Below are positions 45,645 through 54,813 of a stretch of 64,000 nucleotides of DNA, piece by piece (position 1 is the first letter of the stretch; the number at the start of each line of letters is the position of its first letter). Where the stretch lies: positions 558,001-622,000 of the forward strand of contig NZ_WUMV01000002.1 of assembly GCF_009826895.1 (NCBI RefSeq), written 5' to 3'. A program made the translations under genes and the position numbers. The notes beneath the pieces are model-generated. The model was not told where the DNA came from, searched no databases, and worked only from the letters and a program-made list of their open reading frames with translations. Source of the stretch: Stappia sediminis. Its GTDB lineage: Bacteria; Pseudomonadota; Alphaproteobacteria; Rhizobiales; Stappiaceae.

Positions 45645-48600
45645 TCAGGCTGCTTCAGAAGTCTGGAGATTTTTCACCAACCTGTTCACGCCTGCGAAGT
45701 CGAGCTTTCCAGATCCGAGGATCGGCACTTTTTCAACAATCCGCACTTCGGCGGGCACCATCAGGTCCTGGGCACCATTCGCTTTGGCATGGTTCAGGAA
45801 ATCCGCTCTGGACGCGGACGCACAATCAGTGATGAGGATCAGCTTTTCGCCTTTGCGCTCATCCTTGACGGCAGCGACGGCCGAGAGGTGACCAGGCCAG
45901 ATGAGTCCGGCAATCTCCTCGACGGCCGACAGCGAAACCATTTCACCGCCGATCTTGGCAAAGCGTTTGGCGCGGCCCTTGATGGAAACGAAGCCGTCCT
46001 CATCGATGCCGACAATGTCGCCTGTATCGTGCCAGCCATCGGCCAAGGGAACGATGACGCCAGGATTGTTCGGCAAAATATAGCCGACCATGATGTTTGG
46101 ACCGGCAATGTAAAGACGGCCGCCATCATCCACGCCTGGTACATCCTCAAGGCGAGCCTCGATCCCTGGCATCAGTTTCCCTACCGTGCCGACCTTGTTG
46201 TACATGGGCGTGTTTATCGCAACCACGGGCGCTGCTTCCGTTACGCCGTAACCTTCAAGGATACGGATCCCGAAACGTTCCATGTATGTCTGGCGCGTCG
46301 TGGGTTTCACAGGTTCGGCGCCTGCGAAGCAATAGCGCAGGGAGCGGAAATCGTAGGCATGCGCCACACGAGCGTATCCGTTCAGGAAAGTATCCGTACC
46401 GAAAAGGATCGTGGCATTCGATGCATAGATCAGCTCAGGAACGATGCGGTAATGCAGCGGCGAGGGATAAAGGAAGATCGGCACGCCCGATACCAATGGC
46501 AGGATCGTTCCGGCGGTCAGTCCGAAGGAATGGAACATCGGCAGGACATTGAAGACCTTGTCGCTCGGTGTGAAATCGATGCGTGCCGCCGCCTGGGTGG
46601 CGTTCGCCAGTACGTTCGCGTGGCTGAGCACCACGCCCTTCGGCTGACCTTCGGAGCCGGAGGTGAACATGATGACGGCCACGTCGCCGATCGAGCGCTT
46701 CTCAAGGGGGCGCGTACGGTTCAACCTTCCCATGATCTTGTCGGACAGGCTGATTTCCGAGCGGATATCATCCAGCCATATGAATTCGACTTCCCGGCCG
46801 ACCTCATCGACGAGCGCATCGAGCTTGGCCTGGGTGACGAAGGCGCGTGATGACAGAACCTTGGTTACCTTTGCAGTGTGGCAGGCGGAAATGACGTTTC
46901 GCGTACCGGAGGTGAAATTGATCATCGCCGGGATCTTGCCCGCTGACATCAGCGCAAGTGTCGTCACAACGGCTCCATTGGCGTTCGGCAACATCACGCC
47001 CACGGTTTCCTCGTCACCCAATATCCGGGAAAGCTTGCGTGCCAAAACAGACGTCCCGGTCAGGAGGTTGCCGTAGGAGAGGCGGCCTGACACGGGATCC
47101 TCGACCGCTGTCTCGGACATGCCACGCTCCCGGGCGGTCTCGACGACCCGCTCCACGATCGTCTTGTCCGTCGGCAAGCTCGTTTCGAAGATCAGGTTGG
47201 ACATGATCTCATAAAGCTTCGTACCGGCGGCGGCGCGTCGCTTGCGGCCCCTCAAGTCGGCCGCGACCGTCAGTTCCTGCGGCTCCATGATGGTGACCTT
47301 GACCTTTGGGAAGAGTTTCTTCCGGATCTGGCTCGGGCTCAGGTATGAAAACGGCGTTTTTTCCAGACCGTCGATGCGGATCGGCAGGATTTTCGCGCCG
47401 GTCTTGTCGGCCACCATGGCCGCGCCGTCGTAAACCTTCATCAGACTTCCGGTAACCGTGATCCGCCCTTCGGGGAAAATCACCATTGGTTCTCCCGATC
47501 CGACCACCTTGATGAGGGATCGCGTTGCCATGGGTTTCGCCGGGTTGATCGGCAAGGCATTCGCCAGCTTCAGGAACGGGCGGATCCAGGGTCGTTGTGC
47601 AACGTGATAGTCGACGGCAAAAGTGGGTGCCTTGTCGGTCAGGGTAAGTGCGACTGCAGCATCGAGATAACTTACATGGTTCAAAGCCAGGATTGGCGCC
47701 TCACCGGCTTTTTCCAGGTTTTCAAGGCCTTTTACCTCCAGGCGGAAGAAGGCGCGGTAGATGATGGAGACCAGGTCGCGAAAGGGGTCCGTCGGCAGTT
47801 TCTTGAACATGACGATTGCCGCAAGCGCGCTGAACCCGGCCAGAATGAGCATGACATTGGATGTGCCCAGCCCGAGGTTCTGCGCGAAGGCGAGTGCAGC
47901 CCCACCGGCCGCCATTACAGCCGCACCGAGAGCATTGGCACCGGCAATGGTGCGCGCACGGTGTTGCGGGGCAGCCCAAGCCTGCAGGGCCGTAAAGGTC
48001 GGAACTGCCAGCAAGGCGCCCGAGATTGCGAGCCCCGTCATGTCTACCGCGACCCGCAACACACCGGGCTGGGATATGAAGTCGCTAAAGGTGACCGCGC
48101 TCGACACAGTCGCGAAGCCGTTTAGGGCGAAATGGACATCAAGGCAGAAGACAGCCATCAAGGCCGTGCCCAGCACTGCGGGAAGCAATACGACGCGTCC
48201 CGCGCAAAACCACGCGGCAATCGCCGAACCGATGCCAATGGACAGCGCGAAGACGGTCAGGAAGAACGTGACCATCGTCTCTCCACCGCCGAGGGTATCC
48301 CTCACGATTACGGGGAGAACGGACAGGACGACTGCGCCAACCAGCCAGAACCAGGAACTCATGACCGCGACGCGGAAGAGGCGCCGGTCACGGAAAAGAT
48401 CCGCGAGGATATTCCTGGTGGATTTCAGGACGTTCCAGTCGGGGCGAAGATCGGGCGCTGCAGCCTGGGTGGAAGGGATTTTCCGGCTGACGAGGTAACA
48501 TCCGACGGCAAGCGTCAACATGAGCGGCGCGAAGGCGAGCGTGGCATTGTTGCGGGCAAACAGGAGGCCTGCGGATATTGTACCGCCTAAAATGGCGAGG

Positions 48601-49043
48601 AATGTACCAGCCTCGACCCAGGCGTTTGCCCTTGGCAGTTCTTCCGGATCCAGATGATCCGGAAGGATACCGTATTTAACCGGACTGAACAGCGCGGAGA
48701 CGGACCCAAAAACAAATAGCGCGACAAACAGGACTGGAACGGATTGGAAGGCCATGCCCGCCACCGCGAGGGCCGCCCCTCCGATCTCGGCAAGTTTCAG
48801 ATTCCGAGCCACCGATGCCTTGTCGCAGCGGTCCGCGATCTGCCCGCCGAGTGCGGAAAGGAACAGGAATGGCGCGATGAAGACGGCGCCTGCAAGCGAA
48901 ACCAGAGCGGCAGAGCCGTTGGCGACCTGGAACAGGATCATGAATACGAGCGCATTCTTCAGAAAATTATCGTTGAACGCAGAAAGGAACTGGGTCCAGA
49001 ACAGCGGCGCAAAGCGCCGGGATTTCATTAATGAATTGGTCAT
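45645..49043 (-). CDS. aas: LplT-Aas fusion: lysophospholipid transporter, acyltransferase and acyl-ACP synthetase
   Basis: This 1132-residue protein joins three activities. Residues 1-400 are an MFS transporter like LplT (FWTQFLSAFNDNFLKNALVFM). Residues about 420-620 are a PlsC acyltransferase (NHVSYLDAAV, the H-x4-D motif near 452; FPEGRIT). Residues about 640-1120 are an AMP-binding acyl-ACP synthetase (FTSGSEGQPKG near 790; GYGVTEAAPV; YIAGPNIMVGY). In E. coli, LplT flips lysophosphatidylethanolamine inward and Aas reacylates it; here one polypeptide does both. ATG 49043 follows GAGGAAGCC. It is 54 bp after yiaA and likely in the pspA operon, fitting membrane repair. Confidence 0.93.
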   Translation of the reverse strand: MTNSLMKSRRFAPLFWTQFLSAFNDNFLKNALVFMILFQVANGSAALVSLAGAVFIAPFLFLSALGGQIADRCDKASVARNLKLAEIGGAALAVAGMAFQSVPVLFVALFVFGSVSALFSPVKYGILPDHLDPEELPRANAWVEAGTFLAILGGTISAGLLFARNNATLAFAPLMLTLAVGCYLVSRKIPSTQAAAPDLRPDWNVLKSTRNILADLFRDRRLFRVAVMSSWFWLVGAVVLSVLPVIVRDTLGGGETMVTFFLTVFALSIGIGSAIAAWFCAGRVVLLPAVLGTALMAVFCLDVHFALNGFATVSSAVTFSDFISQPGVLRVAVDMTGLAISGALLAVPTFTALQAWAAPQHRARTIAGANALGAAVMAAGGAALAFAQNLGLGTSNVMLILAGFSALAAIVMFKKLPTDPFRDLVSIIYRAFFRLEVKGLENLEKAGEAPILALNHVSYLDAAVALTLTDKAPTFAVDYHVAQRPWIRPFLKLANALPINPAKPMATRSLIKVVGSGEPMVIFPEGRITVTGSLMKVYDGAAMVADKTGAKILPIRIDGLEKTPFSYLSPSQIRKKLFPKVKVTIMEPQELTVAADLRGRKRRAAAGTKLYEIMSNLIFETSLPTDKTIVERVVETARERGMSETAVEDPVSGRLSYGNLLTGTSVLARKLSRILGDEETVGVMLPNANGAVVTTLALMSAGKIPAMINFTSGTRNVISACHTAKVTKVLSSRAFVTQAKLDALVDEVGREVEFIWLDDIRSEISLSDKIMGRLNRTRPLEKRSIGDVAVIMFTSGSEGQPKGVVLSHANVLANATQAAARIDFTPSDKVFNVLPMFHSFGLTAGTILPLVSGVPIFLYPSPLHYRIVPELIYASNATILFGTDTFLNGYARVAHAYDFRSLRYCFAGAEPVKPTTRQTYMERFGIRILEGYGVTEAAPVVAINTPMYNKVGTVGKLMPGIEARLEDVPGVDDGGRLYIAGPNIMVGYILPNNPGVIVPLADGWHDTGDIVGIDEDGFVSIKGRAKRFAKIGGEMVSLSAVEEIAGLIWPGHLSAVAAVKDERKGEKLILITDCASASRADFLNHAKANGAQDLMVPAEVRIVEKVPILGSGKLDFAGVNRLVKNLQTSEAA

Positions 49044-49097
49044 GGCTTCCTCCTTGCCAAAGCCCGGCGCAACTGCGGGCCGCTAGCTCGCATTCCC

Positions 49098-49379
49098 TTA
49101 GGCATCGTCAGTACTGCCGACGTCCCTCAAAAGCTTTTCGGTCTTGGCATCCTCGAGTCGGTTGTGGAATTTCTGGGCTTCGTCCCTGTCGCGGAGGGTC
49201 TTGGTGAGAGTGATGGCCGTGTGAACCAGCATGATCGACGCCATGGTGTAAAAGCCCTTCGCGGCGAAGCTGGCTTCCAGGTTGTAAATGCCGATTGCCA
49301 TCATGACCGCGGCGACGATGAAGCTCGTGGTCGTGAAGATGACCCAGTTCTGCGAATGTTTGATCGTGTTGTCCTGCAT
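49098..49379 (-). CDS. YiaA/YiaB-family two-helix membrane protein
   Basis: This 93-residue protein has two hydrophobic helices (FTTTSFIVAAVMMAIGIYNL and GFYTMASIMLVHTAITLTKTL) and a charged C-terminus (RDRDEAQKFHNRLEDAKTEK). The paired helices with NLEASFAAKGFY between them match the YiaAB family. Function is unknown. GAAGGAGAAAACC precedes ATG 49379. The gene sits 21 bp after pspA, suggesting cotranscription and a shared envelope role. Confidence 0.85.
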   Translation of the reverse strand: MQDNTIKHSQNWVIFTTTSFIVAAVMMAIGIYNLEASFAAKGFYTMASIMLVHTAITLTKTLRDRDEAQKFHNRLEDAKTEKLLRDVGSTDDA

Positions 49380-49400
49380 CGGTTTTCTCCTTCCTATGGT

Positions 49401-50093
49401 TCAGTTTTTCGAGACAAGAAGAGGGGTTGATTTCAGCCGCTGCAAAACGTCGTCCGTTGAAGGTCCAAGCGGTGCGCCGCAGCCTGCATCTGCCAGCCGG
49501 GCAACGAGTTCCTTCGGCCTGTCGAGGATGGAAAGCGAGGCAAGCGCCTGATCCGCGAGGGTTCCACGCTCCTGGCGTTCCTTGATGCGCGAGAGAGTGT
49601 CTTCCGCTTCGCCAAGGCTCGAATACTCGACTGATGGTCCTGGTCCGCCGGCTGCGCGGACCTGCTCCCTGACGCTTGCCACGCGATGACCGCGTTTGAG
49701 CTCGCGAAGCCGCGCTTCGGCGCAGCGAACGTTTTCCGTCAAGAGGCCGATGTCGGCGCTGAAGGCTTCGACGGCATCCGACAATGCGGCACGCTCGGCC
49801 TCCATGACCGCAAGCGCTTCCGCAGCTTCGCGGGCAAGCGCGTCTTCGCCCTTGGCCAATGCCGACCTTGCGCGAGTTTCAAGGTCCTCGATCGCATTGC
49901 TCAGTTTCGCGATGCGCCTGTGATCCTGCTCGTTTTGAGCCTTTGCCAGGGCAACGGCCTTTTGCGCGGCGCGAACATTCGATCCCGCGTCGCGGATCTG
50001 CTGGGTAAGCAGGGCGAGGTCATGGCGTCCCCCGGCTTCCTCAATGGCTCCGTTCACGAGAGCCCTTAGTGTCGAAATCAATCTCCGGAACAT
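49401..50093 (-). CDS. pspA: PspA/IM30-family membrane stress protein
   Basis: This 230-residue protein is almost entirely helical coiled coil, with an amphipathic start MFRRLISTLRALVNGAIEE typical of PspA, then QQIRDAGSNVRAAQKAVALAKAQ and long Ala/Glu/Arg heptads to about residue 150. PspA and Vipp1 belong to the ESCRT-III superfamily and coat damaged inner membranes. The C-terminal part is more variable and Pro/Gly-rich near 155-165. The gene is divergent from a TetR regulator, with two palindromes at 50108 and 50165 in between, not the usual PspF/PspBC control. No pspB, pspC or pspF is nearby. Confidence 0.88.
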   Translation of the reverse strand: MFRRLISTLRALVNGAIEEAGGRHDLALLTQQIRDAGSNVRAAQKAVALAKAQNEQDHRRIAKLSNAIEDLETRARSALAKGEDALAREAAEALAVMEAERAALSDAVEAFSADIGLLTENVRCAEARLRELKRGHRVASVREQVRAAGGPGPSVEYSSLGEAEDTLSRIKERQERGTLADQALASLSILDRPKELVARLADAGCGAPLGPSTDDVLQRLKSTPLLVSKN

Positions 50094-50107
50094 GCTTCCT
50101 CCAAAAA

Positions 50108-50120
50108 TGAACAATGTTCA
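50108..50120. promoter_or_regulatory. Palindromic operator 1, pspA/tetR intergenic region
   Basis: TGAACAATGTTCA is a perfect palindrome 15 bp from the pspA start. An identical copy lies 57 bp further on. It would block pspA transcription when bound. A TTGACA (50125-50130) lies right next to it. Confidence 0.75.
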
Positions 50121-50164
50121 CTATTTGACAAAGCCATAGATATGAGCCAAGGTCAAGTAGAAAA

Positions 50165-50177
50165 TGAACAATGTTCA
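50165..50177. promoter_or_regulatory. Palindromic operator 2, pspA/tetR intergenic region
   Basis: A second exact TGAACAATGTTCA, 22 bp before the preferred GTG start of the TetR gene. Two identical sites on either side of TTGACA fit autoregulation and repression of pspA by the same TetR dimer. Confidence 0.75.
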
Positions 50178-50198
50178 ATTTTGATCGGGGATTGGTTG

Positions 50199-50789
50199 GT
50201 GGCTGGCCTTCAAAAAGTGAAAAGCGAGGAGACGCGGAAGCGCGTCCTTGGCGCCGCGGTCGACCTGATGGAAGAAGGCGGTCTCGACGCCGTGCAAATT
50301 CGCAGCGTTGCCGAAAGAGCCGGATATTCCGTCGGCTCCGTCTACAAACACTACGCCGACATCGATGCACTTATCATTGCTGTGAATTCGATCACCCTGG
50401 AACGCATCCACCAGGTAATGAGGAATGCGACAGAAGGACTTGAAACACCGATTGACCGTCTGAAGGCATTGGCTCACGCCTACTCCGAATTTTCGCGCGA
50501 GAATCCAAAATTGTGGAAAGGCCTGTTCGATCATCATCTGCCAGAGAGCAGATCGATCCCGGAAGAGCACAAACTGGCGAATGTCGCCCTGTTGTCCTTG
50601 ATCGGCGGAGAGCTTAAGGCACTGGACCCAAGCATGGGCGAAGACGAACTGGCAGCTCGCACCAGAACCTGCTTCGGCGCCGTGCATGGACTCGTGACGA
50701 TCAGCCTGGAGGAGCGCTTCGCCGGACTATCTGGCGATACGCTTTCCTCGGAACTGGACTTTCTCGTTCAACGTTTGGCCGAAGCCTAG
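50199..50789 (+). CDS. TetR-family transcriptional regulator of the psp region
   Basis: This 196-residue protein has the TetR helix-turn-helix at residues 10-60 (ETRKRVLGAAVDLMEEGGLDAVQIRSVAERAGYSVGSVYKHYADIDAL, shown here only as landmark) and an all-helical ligand-binding C-terminal domain. The start is GTG 50199: GGGGA lies 7 bp upstream and both operators are then outside the gene. ATG 50142 is possible but would put operator 2 inside the gene. It is divergent from pspA-yiaA-aas, which it probably represses; the inducing signal is unknown but may be a lipid. Confidence 0.87.
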   Translation: MAGLQKVKSEETRKRVLGAAVDLMEEGGLDAVQIRSVAERAGYSVGSVYKHYADIDALIIAVNSITLERIHQVMRNATEGLETPIDRLKALAHAYSEFSRENPKLWKGLFDHHLPESRSIPEEHKLANVALLSLIGGELKALDPSMGEDELAARTRTCFGAVHGLVTISLEERFAGLSGDTLSSELDFLVQRLAEA

Positions 50790-50840
50790 GTCCATGACCT
50801 TGGGTATATTGCGCTCAAGAAGATTTCTGCGGGATATGCG

Positions 50841-51509
50841 TTAGCCGAACCAACGCTTTAACCAGCGCCGTAAGCCGCTGGCTGCCGAAGATGCACGCTT
50901 CCGCGCGTGAGTTCTGGCCTCACTGGTATTTTCGTCGAGGTCATCGATAAGGTTGTCAATACCTTCAACGATAGGGTCGAGCCTGTTTCGCTTGAAAGCA
51001 CGGGCCAAATGGAAAACCAGGATGGCAATGATTGCAAGCGTCGACAGGAAGGCGATATTGAACCAGGGGATCACGATAGCGTCGGGTCCGGACACTTCCC
51101 TGATGCTTATGATGTTCGGGAATATCGTGAAAAACTTGATGCGCCACCCGTAATGGGTAACTGCCACCCATGCGCTATCGTGCTGAGCAAGTGCCTGAGC
51201 CTGCGCCGTTACGCTGCTGCTGTCGAATTTAAGGTAGGGCGGCCAGCCCCAATCGGTATCCTCGTTGCGATAGACGCGTGGTTTGCCATCCGGCCATACG
51301 GCATTGATGAAACGCACATCCCTTGTGCCTTCAGTGTTGGTTCCGGCATCCGGTGCGGCCCAAAATAACGACGAAGCGCCGATATCCATGCGCTTCACGT
51401 CGGTGCCGACGATGCGAACCACATCGTGACCGGGCAACGTATAGTGCGCGAAAAAGATGAAGATCAACGCTAGCGGAGCGCCCAAAACCCATTTGTATTG
51501 CCCAGTCAA
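50841..51509 (-). CDS. DUF1523 membrane protein
   Basis: This 222-residue protein has a helix at residues 7-22, an extracytoplasmic domain (HDVVRIVGTDVKRMDIGASSLFW, RNEDTDWGWPPYLKFDSSS) and a second helix at about 148-168, then a basic cytosolic tail (RKRASSAASGLRRWLKRWF). The DVVRIVGTDVKR region is the mark of DUF1523. Start is TTG 51509, overlapping the previous stop (TTGA). It is the last gene of the five-gene operon and probably its membrane anchor or sensor. Function unknown. Confidence 0.82.
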   Translation of the reverse strand: MTGQYKWVLGAPLALIFIFFAHYTLPGHDVVRIVGTDVKRMDIGASSLFWAAPDAGTNTEGTRDVRFINAVWPDGKPRVYRNEDTDWGWPPYLKFDSSSVTAQAQALAQHDSAWVAVTHYGWRIKFFTIFPNIISIREVSGPDAIVIPWFNIAFLSTLAIIAILVFHLARAFKRNRLDPIVEGIDNLIDDLDENTSEARTHARKRASSAASGLRRWLKRWFG

Positions 51510-52861
51510 TCATCCGCCCCTTCGTCTACCGGTATGGCGCCCCAGGGACCCATGTTCTTGCCCAAACCGTAATCTTGACCATCTTCATCCATGCCCGGTT
51601 CGGGGCCGAACAGTTCTTCCCGCGTCCCGACCTTGTCGACCATGTATTCGTCGGCGAGGAATTTCGAAGCGTACGCCTTCTTTTCGTCGCTCCAGGTGCG
51701 GTACTGGTCGTAGAAAGCTTCCTTGTGGCAAATGAAAAGCTGCCGGAAATCGTGCGGTGTCATCTGGGACAGAAGCATGTTGACCAAATGTTTGTCGGCG
51801 TGATTGCGAGATCGCAAAAGATAGAAATAGGCAGCGTCGTCCGGCGTGAGTCTGGGCAAGTCGGTGCCGATAGCTATCCGGCGAACAATGTCTTCAAGCG
51901 CGTGGTATACTTCCGGTAAGGCCTTGTGATATTTGCGCTTCAATGCGCGCAGATCGCGGCGGGAAACAGAAGAGAGATCTTCTCCATTGCTCGCGGCGGC
52001 ATCGATGACGATGAAATCCAGCTTCTGTTTCAAGATGCCCTGCGCGTCTGTGTCCCTGGCGTCGAAGATCGGTTCCACAAGCTCGTTTACATTCAGGAAA
52101 GACGCTACTGCCTGGCGATCATCCAGCGACAGAACGCTTTGCACCGGCAGATCATCCTTGCTATTCAGCCTTTCGATCGTGATGCAGGCCGTTTCCTTGG
52201 CATCGCGGAAAACGTAGATTCCGCCAAAAAGCGATGTGTAGAAATTGCGCTGTTCAAAGCTTTGCGAGCGAAGATTGAGCGGAGTACGAATGATGTCTCC
52301 GGTGTGTTTCGACAATTCGACCATTTCGGCGATGAGAACATCATCCCACCAGCCGTCAGGCTCGGTCATGAACCGCTCGATTTTCGCTGAAAGTTCATCT
52401 CCGGCTTCCACATGTCCGCCAACAGTGTCCGCATCGACTTCAATGGTGCTGAAATTGAAGAGATCACGCGGATTTTTCACGGAATAGACGGAGTTGACCA
52501 ATTCACCGACCACGGGGTCGCGGACGGAAAGTGCGAAGAGTTGCTCTTCATTCTCGTCGATGAAGCGCCTGAGGATCGCTCGCGACGTTGAAAAACGGGC
52601 GTTGAGGAGGGGGGCTGTCTTCTGTTCGACGGAAAGCAGGATGAACTGGCGATTGCAGCCGTTCGGGTTAAGATATAGAGGGTCATCCAATTCGTCGCCG
52701 ATTTCCGGAGAAAACCCGGAAATATCGATGTGAAACTCCTCAAGGGCGGTGCGCTTTCCCGTAACATGCTCCAGCGCCCGGTTGTACCGGCTGACCATGG
52801 ACGTGGAAGTGACCTCATAGAGGTTTCCGAACATCAGGCCATGTTTGACGAGACGCATCAT
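51506..52861 (-). CDS. Conserved unknown protein, AAA+ operon gene 4
   Basis: This 451-residue protein is cytosolic with no signal peptide or membrane helix. A beta-rich first half (YEVTSTSMVSRYNRALEHV; LNPNGCNRQFILLSVEQK) and a helical second half (SRRDLRALKRKYHKALPEVYHALEDIVRR) lead to an acidic, Gly-rich tail (GMDEDGQDYGLGKNMGPW). I do not recognise a catalytic motif. The ATG at 52861 overlaps the ATPase stop (ATGATG over TGA), so it is translated with the ATPase, and likely acts with it. DUF1523 overlaps its own stop. Confidence 0.72.
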   Translation of the reverse strand: MMRLVKHGLMFGNLYEVTSTSMVSRYNRALEHVTGKRTALEEFHIDISGFSPEIGDELDDPLYLNPNGCNRQFILLSVEQKTAPLLNARFSTSRAILRRFIDENEEQLFALSVRDPVVGELVNSVYSVKNPRDLFNFSTIEVDADTVGGHVEAGDELSAKIERFMTEPDGWWDDVLIAEMVELSKHTGDIIRTPLNLRSQSFEQRNFYTSLFGGIYVFRDAKETACITIERLNSKDDLPVQSVLSLDDRQAVASFLNVNELVEPIFDARDTDAQGILKQKLDFIVIDAAASNGEDLSSVSRRDLRALKRKYHKALPEVYHALEDIVRRIAIGTDLPRLTPDDAAYFYLLRSRNHADKHLVNMLLSQMTPHDFRQLFICHKEAFYDQYRTWSDEKKAYASKFLADEYMVDKVGTREELFGPEPGMDEDGQDYGLGKNMGPWGAIPVDEGADD

Positions 52862-54804
52862 GCGCGCGAAGCTTCCATGAAACGCCTTTTTGCCTCCTCC
52901 ATGCGCTGCATCTCGCGAACGGCATTCTCGATCGCGGCTTCGTCGGACTTGTCGGCATAGCGGAATTCGCTGTCCGCGTAGCGGTTGATCTCCTGAATGA
53001 CCATATCGACCGTGATCGGTCGGGCCAGTTCGGCGATCATGTTTTTCTTCGTATCGTAATCCTTGAAAAGAAAGACATCCGGATTCTCCATCCATTCATC
53101 GGGTAACTCGAAATCCATGGACCTGACCTTGATGGCATCGGTGATATTCTTGATGGCGCGGCCCGTGAACCTTTCATCCGCTTCCTGAATGGCCTTGAGG
53201 TACGTGCCGAGTTTAGCAATCGAATCGAGTTCGCCAATTTGCAAGCGCACACGATCGAAGACTTGCGACAGGGCGAGTTCCTGGGGCTGCGAATGGCGCT
53301 CGAACGAGGCTTCAACCGCTTTCGTTATGGCTTGTGCCTCGAATAGCCGATGATCGCCGACAGGAATGGAGTGGTTCTTTCCGATCAGCAGATGCAGAAG
53401 ATCGATGTAATCTTCGCGGGTCTGGGGGCCGTCGACCAGAAAGCGCGCCCCGGCGCGCTGCCTGAGCGCATCGTCCACATTCTCGGGGTAATTCGAGAAC
53501 ATCCCGAAGGTGCAATTTCCGCGCACAACGGTATTGGCGCCCGCGAAACTCTCCATCAAAACGGCGGTAATTTCCAGTTGGCCGGCTGATGATTGCCGGT
53601 CGCCGCGCTTGCCCGCAAGCTGGTCGATATCGTCGATCGTTCCGAAGCCGATGGCATTTGGATCGGTGATATTCTTTATGAATGACTTGGCGTTTTGAGC
53701 CGACTTGCCCTGGTAGCTGTCGATGCTTTCGGTTGACAGGTTCTGGTAGCGAAAGGCGTAGCCGGCGTTGGCGCAATATTCGTTGATCATGCCCGCCATC
53801 ATCTGAATGAGCGTGGTCTTGCCCGTTCCCGGTTTGCCGTCACCCATGAAAGTGAATATGAACCCGCCCAACTCCGCGAACGGGTTGATCTTCCGGTCAA
53901 AATCATAGGCCATAAGCATCTTTGACAGCTTCATTGCCTGATACTTGGCGATATGGTTTCCCACCACCTCTTCAGGCTTCTTGAATGCCATCGTCAGGAC
54001 TGAGGAGCGAGCGCGCGCTGCCGGCGTAAAACCGGTGATCTCGAAATTGTCGGCTTCGACGCGATATCTTGCCTCCGAAAACGACCTTGCTTGCAGGGAG
54101 CCTTCAGCGCGGAGCGTCACCTTCTCCATCAGCTTTTCGCAAAATGAGGTGATAACGCCGACCAGTTGCGCGTCCGAATTCGCGGCGGCCGCTATTTCCT
54201 GGTCCATTTCCCAAAGGGCGCCGTGCAGGGCAAGCTGATCGTTGTCGAGAAGGACCTCTTCCACTTCTCCGCTCTGGATTTCGGTCTCGCCAGCCTCAGG
54301 AGTGATGCCCGACAGCAGAAAGTCCGTCATGTTCGCAAATACATGGAGCGAAATGAGCGCGGATGCGGTTAGCAGTTCCTGAAACAGGTTCTTGCGCGAA
54401 GCGTCCAGCGTTCCAGCGAGATTGCTGCGCTTCAGGTCGCTGAGCCCGGATTGTTCCGCGAACTGGTCCGACGCCACTTGCGCAACCGAAAGTGCCCGTC
54501 GCAGCGAGCGCAGCACACTCGCCTGCAATGGGGTGATCATTGCATCATCATCTGTGTCGAAAATGCGGGCGCTCAACTGCACGCCTTGCGGCCGCGCGGT
54601 CGACCGTGTCACGAGACCGGGTGTTGTGGAGCGAAACCGGCGTCTCGTTCCCAATCCGCTGGAGCGCTCCCGAACATCCTTTGTCTGCCTTTTTGCGGCA
54701 ATGCGAGGCGTATGGTCGAACCCCTCCAGCATCGCCTCCGCCAAAGGGTATTTTTCCCGGATCTTTTCTTCTTTCAATTCCATGAGGTCGTTAGAAACAG
54801 TCAC
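52858..54804 (-). CDS. AAA+ ATPase, centre of a five-gene operon
   Basis: This 648-residue protein has a single AAA+ module. Walker A is GDGKPGTGKTT at 321-331, Walker B region is IGFGTIDDID at 385-394, sensor 1 is in FGMFSNYPENVDD (Asn438), and the probable arginine finger is in LRQRAGARF (449-454). The 300-residue N-terminal part has helical domains (SALISLHVFANMTDFLLSG) and could recognise substrate. The C-terminal helices are charged. Start GTG 54804 is used; ATG 54783 is possible. Such single-module AAA+ proteins often form hexamers that pull apart protein assemblies. The substrate here is unknown, with PspA or the coiled-coil partner as candidates. Confidence 0.85.
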   Translation of the reverse strand: MTVSNDLMELKEEKIREKYPLAEAMLEGFDHTPRIAAKRQTKDVRERSSGLGTRRRFRSTTPGLVTRSTARPQGVQLSARIFDTDDDAMITPLQASVLRSLRRALSVAQVASDQFAEQSGLSDLKRSNLAGTLDASRKNLFQELLTASALISLHVFANMTDFLLSGITPEAGETEIQSGEVEEVLLDNDQLALHGALWEMDQEIAAAANSDAQLVGVITSFCEKLMEKVTLRAEGSLQARSFSEARYRVEADNFEITGFTPAARARSSVLTMAFKKPEEVVGNHIAKYQAMKLSKMLMAYDFDRKINPFAELGGFIFTFMGDGKPGTGKTTLIQMMAGMINEYCANAGYAFRYQNLSTESIDSYQGKSAQNAKSFIKNITDPNAIGFGTIDDIDQLAGKRGDRQSSAGQLEITAVLMESFAGANTVVRGNCTFGMFSNYPENVDDALRQRAGARFLVDGPQTREDYIDLLHLLIGKNHSIPVGDHRLFEAQAITKAVEASFERHSQPQELALSQVFDRVRLQIGELDSIAKLGTYLKAIQEADERFTGRAIKNITDAIKVRSMDFELPDEWMENPDVFLFKDYDTKKNMIAELARPITVDMVIQEINRYADSEFRYADKSDEAAIENAVREMQRMEEAKRRFMEASRA

Positions 54805-54813
54805 GGGCGGAAC

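Noticed and set aside
50142-50198. Upstream ATG for the TetR regulator
   Set aside because: It would place operator 2 inside the coding region and lacks a good ribosome site; GTG 50199 fits better.
50811-50838. GCGGGATATGCG near the TetR stop as another copy of the 45468 palindrome
   Set aside because: Only about 9 bases are shared and there is no second arm.
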